Origin: Rhodospirillaceae bacterium | Lineage (GTDB): Bacteria; Pseudomonadota; Alphaproteobacteria; GCA-2731375 | Assembly: GCA_018660265.1 (NCBI GenBank) | Contig: JABJKS010000089.1 | Span: forward strand, 1 to 64,000 | DNA length: 64,000 bases | Reading direction: 5' to 3' | Shown: positions 1 through 10,196 of the stretch, in pieces | Numbering within the stretch: position 1 is the stretch's first letter | Layout of the letters: each line of letters begins with the position of its first letter | The notes under the pieces: model-generated | The model's input: the letters and a program-made list of their open reading frames with translations, nothing else | Database searches by the model: none | Told to the model about the DNA's origin: nothing | Made by a program: the position numbers and the translations under genes

Positions 1-501
1 GGTCTTGATGGCCAAAATGGTTTGGACCGCGCCTTGGCGGCCCATCGCTCATGGTCGACAGCGAAACAAGGCGAAGCGCTCAAACTCAAGGTCGTGCGCG
101 CCAGCGTACCGGATAAACTGAGGTTCGCTTTCGTGCCTGATTTGAGCTCCGCCCGGCTACAACTGGTGCATAGTTCCATCCTGCAAGGCCAAAACGGTCC
201 AGCCTTGCTCACTGGCTATGCCGGAAGTCGTGGCTGCCGGGTGACGCTCATGGCGACCGCTGCGGGGAGCGATGTGGGCCATAAGTTTGCATTCTCCAAG
301 CACGCCGGCGTGACCAGCGCCCAATGGCGGGCCGGCTCAATGGACTATGTCATGTTGGCCAAAGGCATGGCGCAACAACGCTTCCATATGCTAGCGACAA
401 GCGTCTTTCAGGCCAGTCTGAAAGCGGTGCCGATAAGCCCCGAAACACGCGTTGCCCTGGCCCGCTCTCGGGCAGAGAGCAAACCCTGCATGTTGGCCTA
501 A
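1..501 (+). CDS. Anti-sigma-factor-like protein, C-terminal part (5' end outside window)
   Basis: The frame is open from base 1, so only the last 166 residues are visible; a TTG at 22 is unlikely to be the real start. The visible part has the layout I know from the C-terminal periplasmic half of alphaproteobacterial transmembrane anti-sigma factors: a VPDLSSARLQLV segment, then GPALLTGYAGSRGCRVTLM, then a W..G..DYVMLAKG stretch, then a helix ending in ASL. Such proteins hold an ECF sigma factor at the membrane, and their operon partner would lie upstream, off the window. The N-terminal sigma-binding part and membrane helix cannot be seen. The assignment rests on pattern similarity only; a general periplasmic protein of unknown function is the alternative. 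Confidence 0.55.
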   Translation, partial: GLDGQNGLDRALAAHRSWSTAKQGEALKLKVVRASVPDKLRFAFVPDLSSARLQLVHSSILQGQNGPALLTGYAGSRGCRVTLMATAAGSDVGHKFAFSKHAGVTSAQWRAGSMDYVMLAKGMAQQRFHMLATSVFQASLKAVPISPETRVALARSRAESKPCMLA

Positions 502-627
502 AAAAATAAAAACTATTTTGGAATAATTTCGAACGCCCGGACGTTTCTTCCTGCTTCAAGCGCGCTGCTCAATCGGGTGGCCCGTGGGGAGGTGCTGCGT
601 AAATGCAGCCAGTCTGGGAGGACTTCT

Positions 628-1935
628 ATGAGCAATAATGAACATGTAAAAGTGCCGGCAAACCTGATGCGGCGCTTTGCCGACGATCCGGAACAAGCTG
701 ACCTTGAGGTTTTTGGTCGGCGGAGTGATGGCGACCGACGCGGCTTCTTGCGTGGTGCAGGATTGGCGACCATGGGTGCGATGTTGGGCGCGGCAATCCC
801 GTTCAACCGAAATATGCCGGCCGGTTTCGTACCCGAAGCTTTGGCACAGAAGGCAATGACGGTAGACGGCAAGGATGGGCTGACGGTATTGAATGATCGC
901 CCGGTTAATGCGGAGACACCGCCACATTTGCTGGATGATGATGTGACGCCGACCGCGCGTCATTTTATCCGTAACAACGGCATCCCGCCCGAAAACACGT
1001 CAGCCGACGGCTGGAGTCTGACTGTTGACGGCCTCGTCAATAACCCGATGACCCTGTCTATCGCGGATTTAAAATCGAAATTTGAAGTCGTGACGGAACG
1101 CCTGGTGGTCGAATGCGGCGGCAATGGCCGGGCCTTTTTCGATCCACCGGCTAAAGGTAATCAATGGAGCCTGGGCGCAGTTGCCTGCTCTGAATGGACC
1201 GGCGTGCGTTACAGTGATGTGCTTAAGGCCGCAGGCGTCAAAGACAACGTGATTTACACCGCGCACGTGGGTGCCGACAGCCACCTATCCGGCAAGGACG
1301 GTAAACTTGCTATTTCCCGCGGCGTGCCCATTGAAAAAGCGATGAACCCGCACAATTTGATCGCCTTTGCCATGAACGGCAAGGAATTGCACCCGATGAA
1401 TGGAGCGCCTTTGCGTTTAGTGGTGCCGGGCTGGCCCGGGTCGTGTTCGCAAAAATGGCTGAAGCGGGTTTGGCTGCGTGATGTGGTTCACGATGGTCCG
1501 AAGATGACCGGCAAGGCCTATAGAGTACCGAAGTACCCGGTAGAAGCAGGTCAAAAAGTGCCGAAGGGCGACTTCGAGATCATCCAGGCCATGCCGGTGA
1601 AATCATTGATCACGACACCGCAAACCGGCATCAAGATGTCGGGCCGGAGCATGAAGGTCGGCGGGCATGCCTGGGCAGGTGACGGCAAGGTCAGCAAGGT
1701 TGATGTGTCGATCGATTTTGGCGCAACGTGGCAAAGTGCTGATTTATCTGATCCGGCAAACCCGTATGCCTGGCAGCGTTTTGGTGCCGGAATTACGTTC
1801 CCCATGGCGGGCTATTACGAAGTCTGGGCACGGGCGACCGATTCCGAAGGCCGTAGCCAGCCGTTTGGCATCGCCTGGAATCCGAAAGGCTACCTCAATA
1901 ATTCCATGCACCGCATTTCGGTCTACGTTTCATGA
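628..1935 (+). CDS. sorA: SorA-type sulfite dehydrogenase, molybdopterin subunit (Tat-exported)
   Basis: 435 residues. Periplasmic sulfite oxidase family enzyme that oxidises sulfite to sulfate and passes electrons to a cytochrome c. The N-terminus carries a twin-arginine signal (DRRGFLRGAG followed by a hydrophobic stretch), as expected for a cofactor-loaded exported protein. VECGGNGR contains the molybdenum-ligating cysteine (Cys163), followed by the Moco pocket (EWTGVRYSDVL, GADSHLSG) and the C-terminal dimerisation domain with MPVKSLIT and WQRFGAGITF. The ATG at 628 is preferred over upstream starts because GGGAGGAC lies just before it and it places the Tat motif normally. It overlaps the cytochrome gene by 4 bp. 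SoxC or YedY-like enzymes are alternatives, but the adjacent cytochrome favours SorAB. Confidence 0.88.
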   Translation: MSNNEHVKVPANLMRRFADDPEQADLEVFGRRSDGDRRGFLRGAGLATMGAMLGAAIPFNRNMPAGFVPEALAQKAMTVDGKDGLTVLNDRPVNAETPPHLLDDDVTPTARHFIRNNGIPPENTSADGWSLTVDGLVNNPMTLSIADLKSKFEVVTERLVVECGGNGRAFFDPPAKGNQWSLGAVACSEWTGVRYSDVLKAAGVKDNVIYTAHVGADSHLSGKDGKLAISRGVPIEKAMNPHNLIAFAMNGKELHPMNGAPLRLVVPGWPGSCSQKWLKRVWLRDVVHDGPKMTGKAYRVPKYPVEAGQKVPKGDFEIIQAMPVKSLITTPQTGIKMSGRSMKVGGHAWAGDGKVSKVDVSIDFGATWQSADLSDPANPYAWQRFGAGITFPMAGYYEVWARATDSEGRSQPFGIAWNPKGYLNNSMHRISVYVS

Positions 1936-2273
1936 TGCAGCGGCTCTTGCCGCATCTATTTGTACTGGTTCTGCTCGGCGCGATCTTACTCGCGCCGGGC
2001 CGGCCAGCATGGGCGGATGAGGATGAATTAGGTGGTATACCGCGGGCACCAGGCGCGGAGGAAACCTATTATCTTTGTTCTGCCTGCCATTCGTTCCGCT
2101 TGGTGGCCCAGCAAGGCCTTAGCTACGAAAGTTGGAAAGAAACGCTGGTCTGGATGATCGAAGAGCAGGATATGTCGACCCCTGAACCGGAAGAACGTGA
2201 GTTAATCACCAAATATCTCGCAAAATTCTATGGCCGCGATCGATTGGCGCGAAAACTCGCAAAGCAGCAATAA
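1932..2273 (+). CDS. sorB: SorB-like monohaem cytochrome c, sulfite dehydrogenase subunit
   Basis: 113 residues with a Sec signal peptide (hydrophobic segment ending near PAWADEDE) and one haem c motif, CSACH, at residues 49-53. A methionine in the segment QDMSTPEPEE is a plausible sixth haem ligand. Its start overlaps the molybdenum subunit stop (ATGA), so the two are almost certainly translationally coupled and form one periplasmic enzyme, with this subunit taking electrons from the molybdenum centre to the respiratory chain. Size and position match SorB of SorAB sulfite dehydrogenases. The direct electron acceptor cannot be told from the sequence. Confidence 0.85.
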   Translation: MMQRLLPHLFVLVLLGAILLAPGRPAWADEDELGGIPRAPGAEETYYLCSACHSFRLVAQQGLSYESWKETLVWMIEEQDMSTPEPEERELITKYLAKFYGRDRLARKLAKQQ

Positions 2274-2603
2274 CGACGCAAAGATCTGGAATTATCAAGG
2301 CCAATTTCCATCAACAATTTCTGTTGGTCCGCTCACGATATGGCGCCACGCTGTTTCCGCTTATCAACCAGCTTCAAGTCATAATTATATCTTTATAATA
2401 TTTGAACTTGACTCAACCAAAAATGGTTGTGGCATTTTCATGTGCTCGCTTTACCCACAGATAAATCATTCTGCCAAGCCAACACCGGCACGTGTACGAG
2501 TGGCATCGGGCTGCCGCCGCACGTATCTCGTAATGGTTTATGAACATTTCCATGGCATTTTTGGTTCTGTTTCAAAAGTTACCAATTGCGATTGGGACGC
2601 AAT
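2274..2603. other. 330-bp non-coding gap with AT-rich promoter-like segment
   Basis: No convincing gene. A short hairpin (CAACA/TGTTG, about 2312-2328) follows the sorAB stop and could end that transcript. The centre is AT-rich with TATAAT at 2395-2400, a candidate -10 box for the downstream kinase, but no good -35 box at normal spacing. A second hairpin (CAACCA-AAAA-TGGTTG, 2414-2429) lies downstream of it. An open frame crossing this gap has no family-like sequence and I do not call it. Confidence 0.35.
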
Positions 2604-5318
2604 ATGAGGTTTAACGGCACAATCGCCCGGTGCTTCTTCAAACTTCTGGATTGGTTCATCCCAGATGAACTGAGGGAGAGTGAGGAGGAGCATCTTCGGC
2701 TGCGCGCCTTCGTGGTCAGCCATGCCTGCGGTCCGCCCTTTGGCACCGTCATTGCGTTGTCGCTGATCGCGCAATATCCCAGCTCGGCCGCCTGGACACT
2801 GTTGATCGGCGTTCTTCTATTCTTGATATTCCCTTTCCTGCTGCGTTGGACAAAGGCCAAACGAGAAGTCGGCTTGGGCTCGCTTCTGCATTTTATCGCC
2901 CTGATCTTTTTCGCCTCCTACCACTACGGTGGCGTTCAGTCGCCTGGCATGTCGTGGACACTGACGGTGCCTATCGTAGCCATGTTCTTCGTCGACGGCA
3001 TTTATCGCCTTATTGGCTTTTTGATCTATGCCTTGGGCTTCGTGATCCTGGGCGGTCTCTATCTTTCCGGCCATGAATTTCCGAGCACATTTGGTGACGG
3101 TGAAACGGGCGGGATCGCATTAGTTCTATTGATCTGCGCCGCCGGATACGTCACCGCCATGGCGCTTACCTACATCGGGCTTTACGAATCATCCATCGCA
3201 CGGATCAGCCTGGCGAAGGAGGATGCGGAAACCGCCAACCGCGCCAAGACCGAGCTTTTGAAACAGGCGCAACAGGCGGATCGTTCCAAGCGTGAAGCTG
3301 AAATTCAGCTGAAAGTTAAAGATGCCATTTCGGCGGAGTTGATCGCCGTGATGGATGCCATTGATTACGGCATATTGCTTTTGGATTCGGATCTGAATAT
3401 CCGATTGGCCAATCGCGCCTATCGAAACATTTGGGGCATCCCGTCCGAGATATTGGTACCCGGGCGGCCGAGCCGCGATTTATTGGAGTACAATCGATAC
3501 AAGGGTGTCTATAAACTCGCCGACGAAGATTGGGATAATTGGCTGGAGACCCGCGCATTGCCGATGCAAGCTGGCGGGTTTTCACCGACAGAGTTGGAAC
3601 TGGCAGACGGCGTGGTGCTACTGATCCAGTGCATGGTCATGCCTGATGGTGGACGTATGCTAACCTATCTGGACATTACCAGCATCAAACAGAACGAAGT
3701 GATGCTGTCGGAAGCCAAGTCAGCGGCAGACGCCGCCAATGAGAGCAAATCACAATTTTTGGCTTCAATGAGCCACGAGATCAGAACACCCATGAATGGT
3801 GTTCTCGGTTTGTCGAACCTGTTGCACGAAACAACCTTGAACGAAGAACAAGCTCAATATGTTGATGCCATAAAGAACTCGGCCGATTGCCTTACCACAA
3901 TTATCAATGACATCCTGGATTTCTCGAAACTGGAAGCCGGGAAGTTAGAACTTGAACGCTTCGATTTCGATCTCTCTCAAGCGGTACAAAGCGTCGCGGA
4001 TCTATTAAGTCCCCAGATATCGGCCAAAAGCCTGCAATTCGAAGTCACCATCGGGTCCGACGTACCTGCCATTATTAATGGTGATCCTGGCCGGCTGCGC
4101 CAAATACTGCTCAACCTGACAGGGAACGCGCTAAAATTTACCGATGATGGGTCGGTTGGAATTTCGGTTGAAATGCAAGATGACGATGACATGGGCGTGC
4201 AATTGCGCTTTGAAGTCACCGACACGGGCATTGGGATACCCGATGATTTTCAACCCAAGCTGTTTGAAAAATTCATTCAGGCGGACGCGTCAACCACGCG
4301 CGACTTTGGCGGCACGGGATTGGGGCTGGCAATCTGCAAACAACTCGTAGAAATAATTGACGGCGAGATTGGCATGCACAGCGCCGTCGGCGAAGGCACC
4401 ACCGTTTGGTTTACGGGCCGGTTTGGCAGACAATCAAAGGCTGTCGATCTATCCCCGGACCTGCCCCTGGCACAGCATGAAGTAGACACCATGCCCCGGC
4501 TGAAAATTCTGATCGTAGAGGACAATTATGTAAATCAGCTGCTCGCCACCAGGACGCTACAGAAAATCGGACACCGTACCGATATTGCATGCAACGGCGT
4601 CGAGGCGATTAAGGCCGTTGAAACCATGCCGTTTGATGTGATTTTAATGGACGTCAATATGCCCGTGATGTCCGGCCTTGAGGCAACCAGGCTGATCCGA
4701 AAAATGCAAGGTGACAAAGGGCAGATACCGATCATCGCATTGACGGCCAATGCCATGAAGGGGGACAGGGAAAGATTTCTTGCGGCAGGGATGAGCGACT
4801 ATGTCTCTAAACCTCTGGATCGGAATAAATTAATTGCCGCGATAAACAAATGGGGCGTGCGAAAAGACCAACTCCACCCCGGCCCAGAGCGCCCCATGCC
4901 GTTGCGCCATGAAGGCCGGGACCGGAATGAGGCAAATATAGATGATGGCGAAATCAAAGCTAAAGAAGATATGGTCATTATCCTAGATGCCAAGGTTCTG
5001 GATGACTGGGAAAAATTTCTACCCGCCGAACAGTTCAGAGAGTTAATCGATGCTCAGCTTAAGGGGGCCCGGGAATGTCTACATAACCTAAAGATTGCAG
5101 TGGAAAATGGTGCCTTGGATGAAGTTGAAGAACTGGCGCACGTTATGAAAAGCACCAGTGGAAGCTTGGGCATGTGCCAAGTTCAAGCCGTTGCCACTGA
5201 TCTGGAGGCTGCCTGTGGCGAAGGGCAGGGGGCAATTGCACTTGAAATGGCGCCAAATATCGACGACGCCATGACCACGGCCATTGATGCGCTTGGTAAA
5301 CGATACGGTGTACATTAA
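2604..5318 (+). CDS. Membrane-bound hybrid sensor histidine kinase with REC and Hpt domains
   Basis: 904 residues from the ATG at 2604; a TTG at 2586 is possible but has no ribosome site. Order: about six hydrophobic helices (roughly 35-195), a coiled linker, a PAS-like fold (about 250-370), HisKA with [11 protein letters not shown] (His391), HATPase with N, G1 (DTGIGIP) and G2 (GGTGLGLAI) boxes, a receiver domain with [10 protein letters not shown] (Asp683), and a C-terminal Hpt domain ([11 protein letters not shown], His846). All residues for a complete His-Asp-His phosphorelay are present, so it probably passes phosphate to a separate receiver; the small response regulator 67 bp downstream is the obvious partner. 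The input signal is unknown, as the membrane region has no recognised ligand site. Confidence 0.92.
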   Translation: MRFNGTIARCFFKLLDWFIPDELRESEEEHLRLRAFVVSHACGPPFGTVIALSLIAQYPSSAAWTLLIGVLLFLIFPFLLRWTKAKREVGLGSLLHFIALIFFASYHYGGVQSPGMSWTLTVPIVAMFFVDGIYRLIGFLIYALGFVILGGLYLSGHEFPSTFGDGETGGIALVLLICAAGYVTAMALTYIGLYESSIARISLAKEDAETANRAKTELLKQAQQADRSKREAEIQLKVKDAISAELIAVMDAIDYGILLLDSDLNIRLANRAYRNIWGIPSEILVPGRPSRDLLEYNRYKGVYKLADEDWDNWLETRALPMQAGGFSPTELELADGVVLLIQCMVMPDGGRMLTYLDITSIKQNEVMLSEAKSAADAANESKSQFLASMSHEIRTPMNGVLGLSNLLHETTLNEEQAQYVDAIKNSADCLTTIINDILDFSKLEAGKLELERFDFDLSQAVQSVADLLSPQISAKSLQFEVTIGSDVPAIINGDPGRLRQILLNLTGNALKFTDDGSVGISVEMQDDDDMGVQLRFEVTDTGIGIPDDFQPKLFEKFIQADASTTRDFGGTGLGLAICKQLVEIIDGEIGMHSAVGEGTTVWFTGRFGRQSKAVDLSPDLPLAQHEVDTMPRLKILIVEDNYVNQLLATRTLQKIGHRTDIACNGVEAIKAVETMPFDVILMDVNMPVMSGLEATRLIRKMQGDKGQIPIIALTANAMKGDRERFLAAGMSDYVSKPLDRNKLIAAINKWGVRKDQLHPGPERPMPLRHEGRDRNEANIDDGEIKAKEDMVIILDAKVLDDWEKFLPAEQFRELIDAQLKGARECLHNLKIAVENGALDEVEELAHVMKSTSGSLGMCQVQAVATDLEAACGEGQGAIALEMAPNIDDAMTTAIDALGKRYGVH

Positions 5319-5385
5319 TGCCAATTTGCGGTGATGAGGCGCATGAACTCCATGGCCTTTATTCAGAAGGAACCGGGCTAGTTCA

Positions 5386-5775
5386 ATGGCAATAGCAATG
5401 AACAAATTGAGGGTCTTGGTCGTGGATGACACACCCCATGCCAGGGATCTCACAATGATGTTTCTAACCGGACTAGGGGTGCATCAAGTCCATCCGGCAG
5501 CTGATGGTCGCGAAGCTCAGGAGTTTCTGGAATACGCCAGTGATCGGGTAGACCTTATCATCTGCGACTGGCACATGCCCGGCATGACCGGGTTGGAGTT
5601 GTTGCAAAAAGTCCGCGCGATCAACCCTGACATGCCGTTCATAATGGTTACAGGCAATACAGACATAGATGCCGTACAGGCAGCAGGCGAGTTGGCTGTC
5701 AGCGCCTATATTCGAAAACCGTATTCACCTCAGCAGTTCAAGGAAAAGCTGATGGCAGTGTTGGACAAGCTTTGA
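5386..5775 (+). CDS. Single-domain CheY-like response regulator
   Basis: 129 residues made up of one receiver domain. VVDD near the N-terminus supplies the acidic pocket, CDWHMPGMTG the phosphoacceptor (Asp61), VTGN the conserved Thr89 and RKPY the Lys111. No output domain follows, so it works as a phosphate shuttle or by protein interaction. It lies 67 bp after the hybrid kinase on the same strand and is likely co-transcribed. The second ATG at 5398 is an equally possible start. Confidence 0.9.
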   Translation: MAIAMNKLRVLVVDDTPHARDLTMMFLTGLGVHQVHPAADGREAQEFLEYASDRVDLIICDWHMPGMTGLELLQKVRAINPDMPFIMVTGNTDIDAVQAAGELAVSAYIRKPYSPQQFKEKLMAVLDKL

Positions 5776-5919
5776 GCCGAACCAAACTGGTCTAAACACC
5801 GCGCCGGCGGATATGGTGGACAAGACCGGGTCGAATGCCCACTTATGGCAAAAACCAACAGGACACGGCGGCAGCCCTCTTTCCGCTTATCGTTCAGCGT
5901 CAAGCATTGGGAACCGCCT

Positions 5920-6765
5920 CTAAAAGACGGAGAAACCCTTTGCATACTCCAAATACAGCTCTTTGGCCCGGCGGCCCATGGGGCCGGGTTGAAGCTCCCG
6001 GTCCTCAAATTGGGTGACGGCTTTAACTTTGGCGTTGTTGCCGGTCGAGAAGATTTCGTCCGCTGCCATGACATCATCCACGGTCAAAGTACCCTCAATC
6101 ACCTCGACGCCATCTTCGCGCAGCAACTTAATCGTGCGTTGGCGGGTCACACCGTTCAGGAAGGTGCCATTGATCGCAGGGGTAATGACCACGCCATCCT
6201 TGGCCATGAACAGGTTGGAGGAAAGGAACTCCGCCACGTTGCCGTTGGGATCAAGAATGATCGCGTTGTCAAAGCCGCGCTTGGTCGCATCCGTCAAGGC
6301 GAGCGCGGTGTTGGGATAGAGGCAGGACGCCTTGGCCGTCGTGGGTGCCATGTCACGGGCCGGGCGACGACGGGATGACAGACAGACTTTGAATGGTCCG
6401 TCGGGCGGAATGGGGCTGTTATAGATCGCAATGACAAAGGCCGTGCTGTCCGCTTCAGGGATCAAAAAGCCTTCCCGGGCATAGAACATGGGCCGGATAT
6501 AAAGCTCCATATCCCGGGGCAGTTTACGCACGCCAATTCTGCAAAGTTCGGCAATTTCCGAAGGTTCCAACATCGGCGCCAACAACATATTTTTGGCCGA
6601 AACGACCAGGCGGGCACAATGTTCCTCCAGGTCCGGCACCAGACCGCGCAACGAACGGGCCCCGTCGAAAACCACGGACGACATCCAAAAGGCATGGTTC
6701 ATGGGCCCGATCAGCATAGGCTGCTGTTCCTGCCATTCACCGTCGTGATAAAATACTGCCTCCAT
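5920..6765 (-). CDS. Branched-chain amino acid aminotransferase-like enzyme (class IV PLP)
   Basis: 281 residues starting at MEAVFYHDGEW; the longer open frame runs into the upstream gene and is not used. Fold-type IV PLP enzyme: the early MNHAFWMSSVVFDGARS, the middle segment KASCLYPNTALALTDATKRG with the probable PLP lysine, then NVAEFLSSNLF and FLNGVTRQR typical of the IlvE/D-amino acid aminotransferase/ADC lyase group. It would exchange amino groups between an amino acid and 2-oxoglutarate. It begins only 5 bp after the molybdenum hydroxylase-like gene and ends the operon, so its substrate may be the pathway compound rather than Val/Leu/Ile. D-amino acid aminotransferase is an alternative. 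Confidence 0.8.
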   Translation of the reverse strand: MEAVFYHDGEWQEQQPMLIGPMNHAFWMSSVVFDGARSLRGLVPDLEEHCARLVVSAKNMLLAPMLEPSEIAELCRIGVRKLPRDMELYIRPMFYAREGFLIPEADSTAFVIAIYNSPIPPDGPFKVCLSSRRRPARDMAPTTAKASCLYPNTALALTDATKRGFDNAIILDPNGNVAEFLSSNLFMAKDGVVITPAINGTFLNGVTRQRTIKLLREDGVEVIEGTLTVDDVMAADEIFSTGNNAKVKAVTQFEDRELQPGPMGRRAKELYLEYAKGFSVF

Positions 6766-6770
6766 GGGAT

Positions 6771-9038
6771 CTATTTCACCCCATCCAAAGCTGCCAGCAT
6801 CTTCGGCGGTGAAATAGGCAGGGACGTCACCCGAACACCGGTCGCATCTTCCACTGCGTTTGCCACGGCTGCCATGACGGGGACGATACATGCTTCCCCC
6901 ACACCCTTAACGCCATAGGGATGATCCGGGTTCGGCACCTCGACCACCACCGCATCAATCATGGGCAGGTCGGACGCCAGGGGCATACGGTAATCTAGGA
7001 AGCCGGTATTTTGTAGTTTACCGTCTTCGCCGTAGATATATTCTTCGTTCAACGCCCAACCGATGCCCTGAACGACGCCGCCTTGGACCTGCCCCTCCAC
7101 GTAAGAAGGATGGATCGCCCGGCCGGCATCCTGGGCCGCAGTATATCGCAATATTTTGACAAAACCCGTGTCGGGATCGACCTCAACATCGCAGATCTGT
7201 GTCGCCACGCCGGGACCAACGCCCGTCGGATTAACGCCGGCGCTGCCAACGATCGGACCACCTGTGGCGGATTTTTGGGCCGCGATCTGGGCCAGGGATA
7301 AAGGCTCAAAATCACCGACGTTGGTGGATGCGGGCTTGGCATGGCCGTCTTCCCAGATCACGCCGTCCGGATCCACATCCCAGATTTTGGCAGCGCGCAC
7401 GCAAAGTTCGGCAATCACTTCCTTGGCGGAATTGATCACAGCCAGGCCGGATGCCAGGGTCACCCGGCTGCCGCCCGTTACATGGGTGTAGCCCACATTG
7501 GCCGTATCGGCCACGGTGGCGCGAACCTGATCATAGTCGATGCCCAGGGTCTCTGCCGCCATGATCGCCATGGATGCGCGGGAGCCGCCAACATCAGGGC
7601 TGCCCGTTGCCACAACGGCCGTGCCGTCATCATTGATGGCCATGGTCGCAGAAGAATCCCCGCCGCCGTTAAACCAAAAGCCCGAGGCCACGCCCCGTCC
7701 CTGGTTCGGACCCAGAGGAATTTTATAATTTGGGTGATCCATCAATGCCTCAAGTGTTTCGGCATAACCGATGGAGTTGAAGGTCTGGCCGAATATGGTG
7801 GTGGAGCCATTTCGCGCCGCATTTTTCAGGCGGATCGCCAAGGGGTCCATACCGATTTTGCGGGCCAGCACATCCAACGCACTTTCCACCGCATAGGCCG
7901 CGATGGGAGAGCCTGGTGCACGGTAGGCCGCCGCCTTGGCCCGGTTCACCACCACATCGTATGCAATGGCCTTGGCATTTTTCAGATCATAGCGGGAAAA
8001 GGCGCACATAGCCGCACCGATCACCGGGGCACCAGGAAAGGCACCGCCGCCGAAATACAACGTCACTTCAGCGGCGCAAATGGTACCGTCTTTTTTGGCA
8101 CCCATTTTGACCATCATGACACTGTCCGACGTTGGCCCCGAAGCCTGGAAGACTTCGATCCGGGACATCACGATACGCACCGGCAGAGAGCATTTGCGGG
8201 ACAGGGCCAGGGCCAGCGGCTCAAGATAAACGACTGTCTTGCCGCCGAATGCACCACCGAGTTCCGATGGTGTCACCTTCAAATCCGCTTGGTTCATACC
8301 CAGCAGCTTGGCGCAAATATTACGGGCCACAAAATGACCTTGGGTACAGGTCCACAATTCCGCCTGGCCATCCTGGTTAAAGCGGGCGGTACAGGCATGC
8401 GGCTCGATATAGCCCTGATGCACCGCCTCGGTGGAGAACTCCATCTCCACAACCTCATCCGCCTCGGCAAAGCCGGCGGCGTTATCCCCAACCTCGAAAT
8501 CTGCATATTTAGCGATATTCGATGGTTTCGTCGGGGCCGGGTCCATACCCATGGTAATCTGGTCTTCAAACAGCAGGGGCGCATCCGGTTTCATCGCCGC
8601 TGCGACACCAGTGGCATGGGGCAGCACTTCGTAATCCACCTCGATCAACTTCAACGCCGCATCCGCAATGGCGTCGGTCGTCGCGGCAACGGCTGCAACC
8701 GCGTGCCCTTCGTACAATGCCTTTTCACGGGCCATGATGTTGCGGGTGATATGATGCAGGTTCTGCTGCACCCGCGCGGGACCGGCATAAACCGATGGCT
8801 GATCGAGAATATCGGCAGACGTAATAACAGCCTTCACACCCTGCAATGCCTCTGCCTTGGAGGTATCGATGCCGCGAATACGTGCATGGGCGTGGGGCGA
8901 GCGCAAAACTTTGCCGACAATCATGCCCGGCAGAACCAGGTCGGCACCATAACGGGCCGCACCCGTCACCTTTTCTACCCCATCGGGGCGGATGGGGCGT
9001 TTGCCAATCCAATTGAACTGCTGGCTGTTATCGTTCAT
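6771..9038 (-). CDS. Xanthine dehydrogenase/CoxL-family molybdopterin-binding subunit
   Basis: 755 residues, the full length of the large Moco subunit of molybdenum hydroxylases. It begins with an Ald_Xan_dh domain (VTGAARYGADL, LRSPHAHARI) and continues with the Moco-binding domain (GGAFGGKT, AAYRAPGSP, GSPDVGGSR). Near the C-terminus GVGEACIVP contains the catalytic glutamate of the family. The loop AYRAPGSP differs from the AYRCSFR of true CO dehydrogenase, so CO is not its substrate; hydroxylation of an N-heterocycle, aldehyde or related compound is expected. The FAD and 2Fe-2S subunits normally beside it are absent in this window. It is the fourth gene of a minus-strand operon from 11417 to 5920. 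Confidence 0.88.
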   Translation of the reverse strand: MNDNSQQFNWIGKRPIRPDGVEKVTGAARYGADLVLPGMIVGKVLRSPHAHARIRGIDTSKAEALQGVKAVITSADILDQPSVYAGPARVQQNLHHITRNIMAREKALYEGHAVAAVAATTDAIADAALKLIEVDYEVLPHATGVAAAMKPDAPLLFEDQITMGMDPAPTKPSNIAKYADFEVGDNAAGFAEADEVVEMEFSTEAVHQGYIEPHACTARFNQDGQAELWTCTQGHFVARNICAKLLGMNQADLKVTPSELGGAFGGKTVVYLEPLALALSRKCSLPVRIVMSRIEVFQASGPTSDSVMMVKMGAKKDGTICAAEVTLYFGGGAFPGAPVIGAAMCAFSRYDLKNAKAIAYDVVVNRAKAAAYRAPGSPIAAYAVESALDVLARKIGMDPLAIRLKNAARNGSTTIFGQTFNSIGYAETLEALMDHPNYKIPLGPNQGRGVASGFWFNGGGDSSATMAINDDGTAVVATGSPDVGGSRASMAIMAAETLGIDYDQVRATVADTANVGYTHVTGGSRVTLASGLAVINSAKEVIAELCVRAAKIWDVDPDGVIWEDGHAKPASTNVGDFEPLSLAQIAAQKSATGGPIVGSAGVNPTGVGPGVATQICDVEVDPDTGFVKILRYTAAQDAGRAIHPSYVEGQVQGGVVQGIGWALNEEYIYGEDGKLQNTGFLDYRMPLASDLPMIDAVVVEVPNPDHPYGVKGVGEACIVPVMAAVANAVEDATGVRVTSLPISPPKMLAALDGVK

Positions 9039-9119
9039 TTTCTGTCTTCCCTTGGCATTCGCGAATTCGTCCTAGTTTGCGGCAATGATACTGCCCCAAG
9101 GGCGGGTAGCACAAGCAGA

Positions 9120-10175
9120 CTAGTTGGACGTCGGGACAGGTGCGGGCGCGTCCTGGCGCAGAAATCCCTGTTGTTTCAGTTCCGACCATAGATCGCTGGG
9201 AATAACAGCGGCAAATTGCGCCAAATTGGCCGCAATCTGATCAGGATGGTTGGCACCGGCGATCACAGTGGCCACTGCCGGGTGATGCAGGGGAAATTGC
9301 AGTGCGGCGGCGGCAAGTTCCACACCGTGCCGGGCACAAATATCTTCCATTGCCCGAACTTTATCGAGAATAACCCCGTCCGCATTTTTGTAGCGATATT
9401 GCGCGCCTTCATGGGCCCCCGTCGCCAGAATACCAGAGGCGAAAGCAGCGCCAAGGACGACAGAGATATTGTGTTCCACACACAACGGCAGGTCCTCATC
9501 CAGCGCAGGTTGATCCAGCAGATTATAAGGCGAGGCGATCAGGAAATAATCCATCTCGAACCGTTCTACGAAACGCGGGATCATGCCTGTCTCGTTGACC
9601 CCGGCACCAATCGCGGCGATCTCACCCTGATCCTTTAGGGCCTGCAAAGCGGCAAAGCCACGCCCCCCCTCCAGTTGGTTGAGGGCGGCGATAACGCCGT
9701 CCTCGGACTTTTGATGCCGGGGGTCAAGGTCGTGGATCGCCAAAAAATCGATCTTGGGCAGTCCCATGCGGGTCAGGCTGTCCTCATATGAGCGCATGAC
9801 GCCATCATAGGTATAGTCAAAGCGTAAATCGAACGGCAGTCCGCCGCGCCAGCGCTTCGCCCACGGGGAATTCGCCATGAAATCCGCGACGTCGTCGGGC
9901 CGGGTGTAAACCCGGCCAATCTTGCTGGACAGAACAAAGCTCTCTCGCGGCTTGTTACGCAAAAACTGCCCCAGGCGGTGTTCGCTTTTGGTATTGCCGT
10001 ACCAGGGCGCGGTGTCGAAATAACGCAAGCCGCCGTCGTAGGCTGCCGCCAACGTCGCCTGCGCCTGTTCATCCGAGATGATTTCCGTTGCATCCCCCAG
10101 GGGAACGCCGCCATAGCCCAATTGCGTGACCGAGACGCCGGTGTCCGAAATTTCAACTTTTTGGCTTGGATTCAT
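9120..10175 (-). CDS. Aldo/keto reductase
   Basis: 351 residues with the AKR (beta/alpha)8 pattern and the complete catalytic tetrad: Asp54 and Tyr59 in RYFDTAPWYG, Lys85 in LSSKIGR and His148 in FLAIHDLD. The GVPLGDATE start and YNLLDQPAL resemble the D-threo-aldose 1-dehydrogenase/L-fucose dehydrogenase/pyridoxal reductase branch. NAD(P)-dependent carbonyl or sugar-aldehyde oxidoreduction is expected; the substrate is unknown. It sits 21 bp after the GNAT gene and 81 bp before the molybdenum subunit, within the same operon. Confidence 0.87.
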   Translation of the reverse strand: MNPSQKVEISDTGVSVTQLGYGGVPLGDATEIISDEQAQATLAAAYDGGLRYFDTAPWYGNTKSEHRLGQFLRNKPRESFVLSSKIGRVYTRPDDVADFMANSPWAKRWRGGLPFDLRFDYTYDGVMRSYEDSLTRMGLPKIDFLAIHDLDPRHQKSEDGVIAALNQLEGGRGFAALQALKDQGEIAAIGAGVNETGMIPRFVERFEMDYFLIASPYNLLDQPALDEDLPLCVEHNISVVLGAAFASGILATGAHEGAQYRYKNADGVILDKVRAMEDICARHGVELAAAALQFPLHHPAVATVIAGANHPDQIAANLAQFAAVIPSDLWSELKQQGFLRQDAPAPVPTSN

Positions 10176-10196
10176 TAGGGGGAACCTATCCTTGGG

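Noticed and set aside
2230-2607. 125-codon plus-strand frame in the gap after sorB
   Set aside because: No ribosome site, no domain, low-quality composition, and it overlaps the sorB end and the kinase start.
6771-9038. CO dehydrogenase large subunit (coxL)
   Set aside because: The active-site loop reads AYRAPGSP and not AYRCSFR, and coxM/coxS are absent.
7341-9191. 616-codon plus-strand open frame
   Set aside because: It is antisense to the well-supported molybdenum subunit gene and its translation is His/Gly/Arg-rich without any family motif, as expected for the reverse strand of a GC-rich gene.
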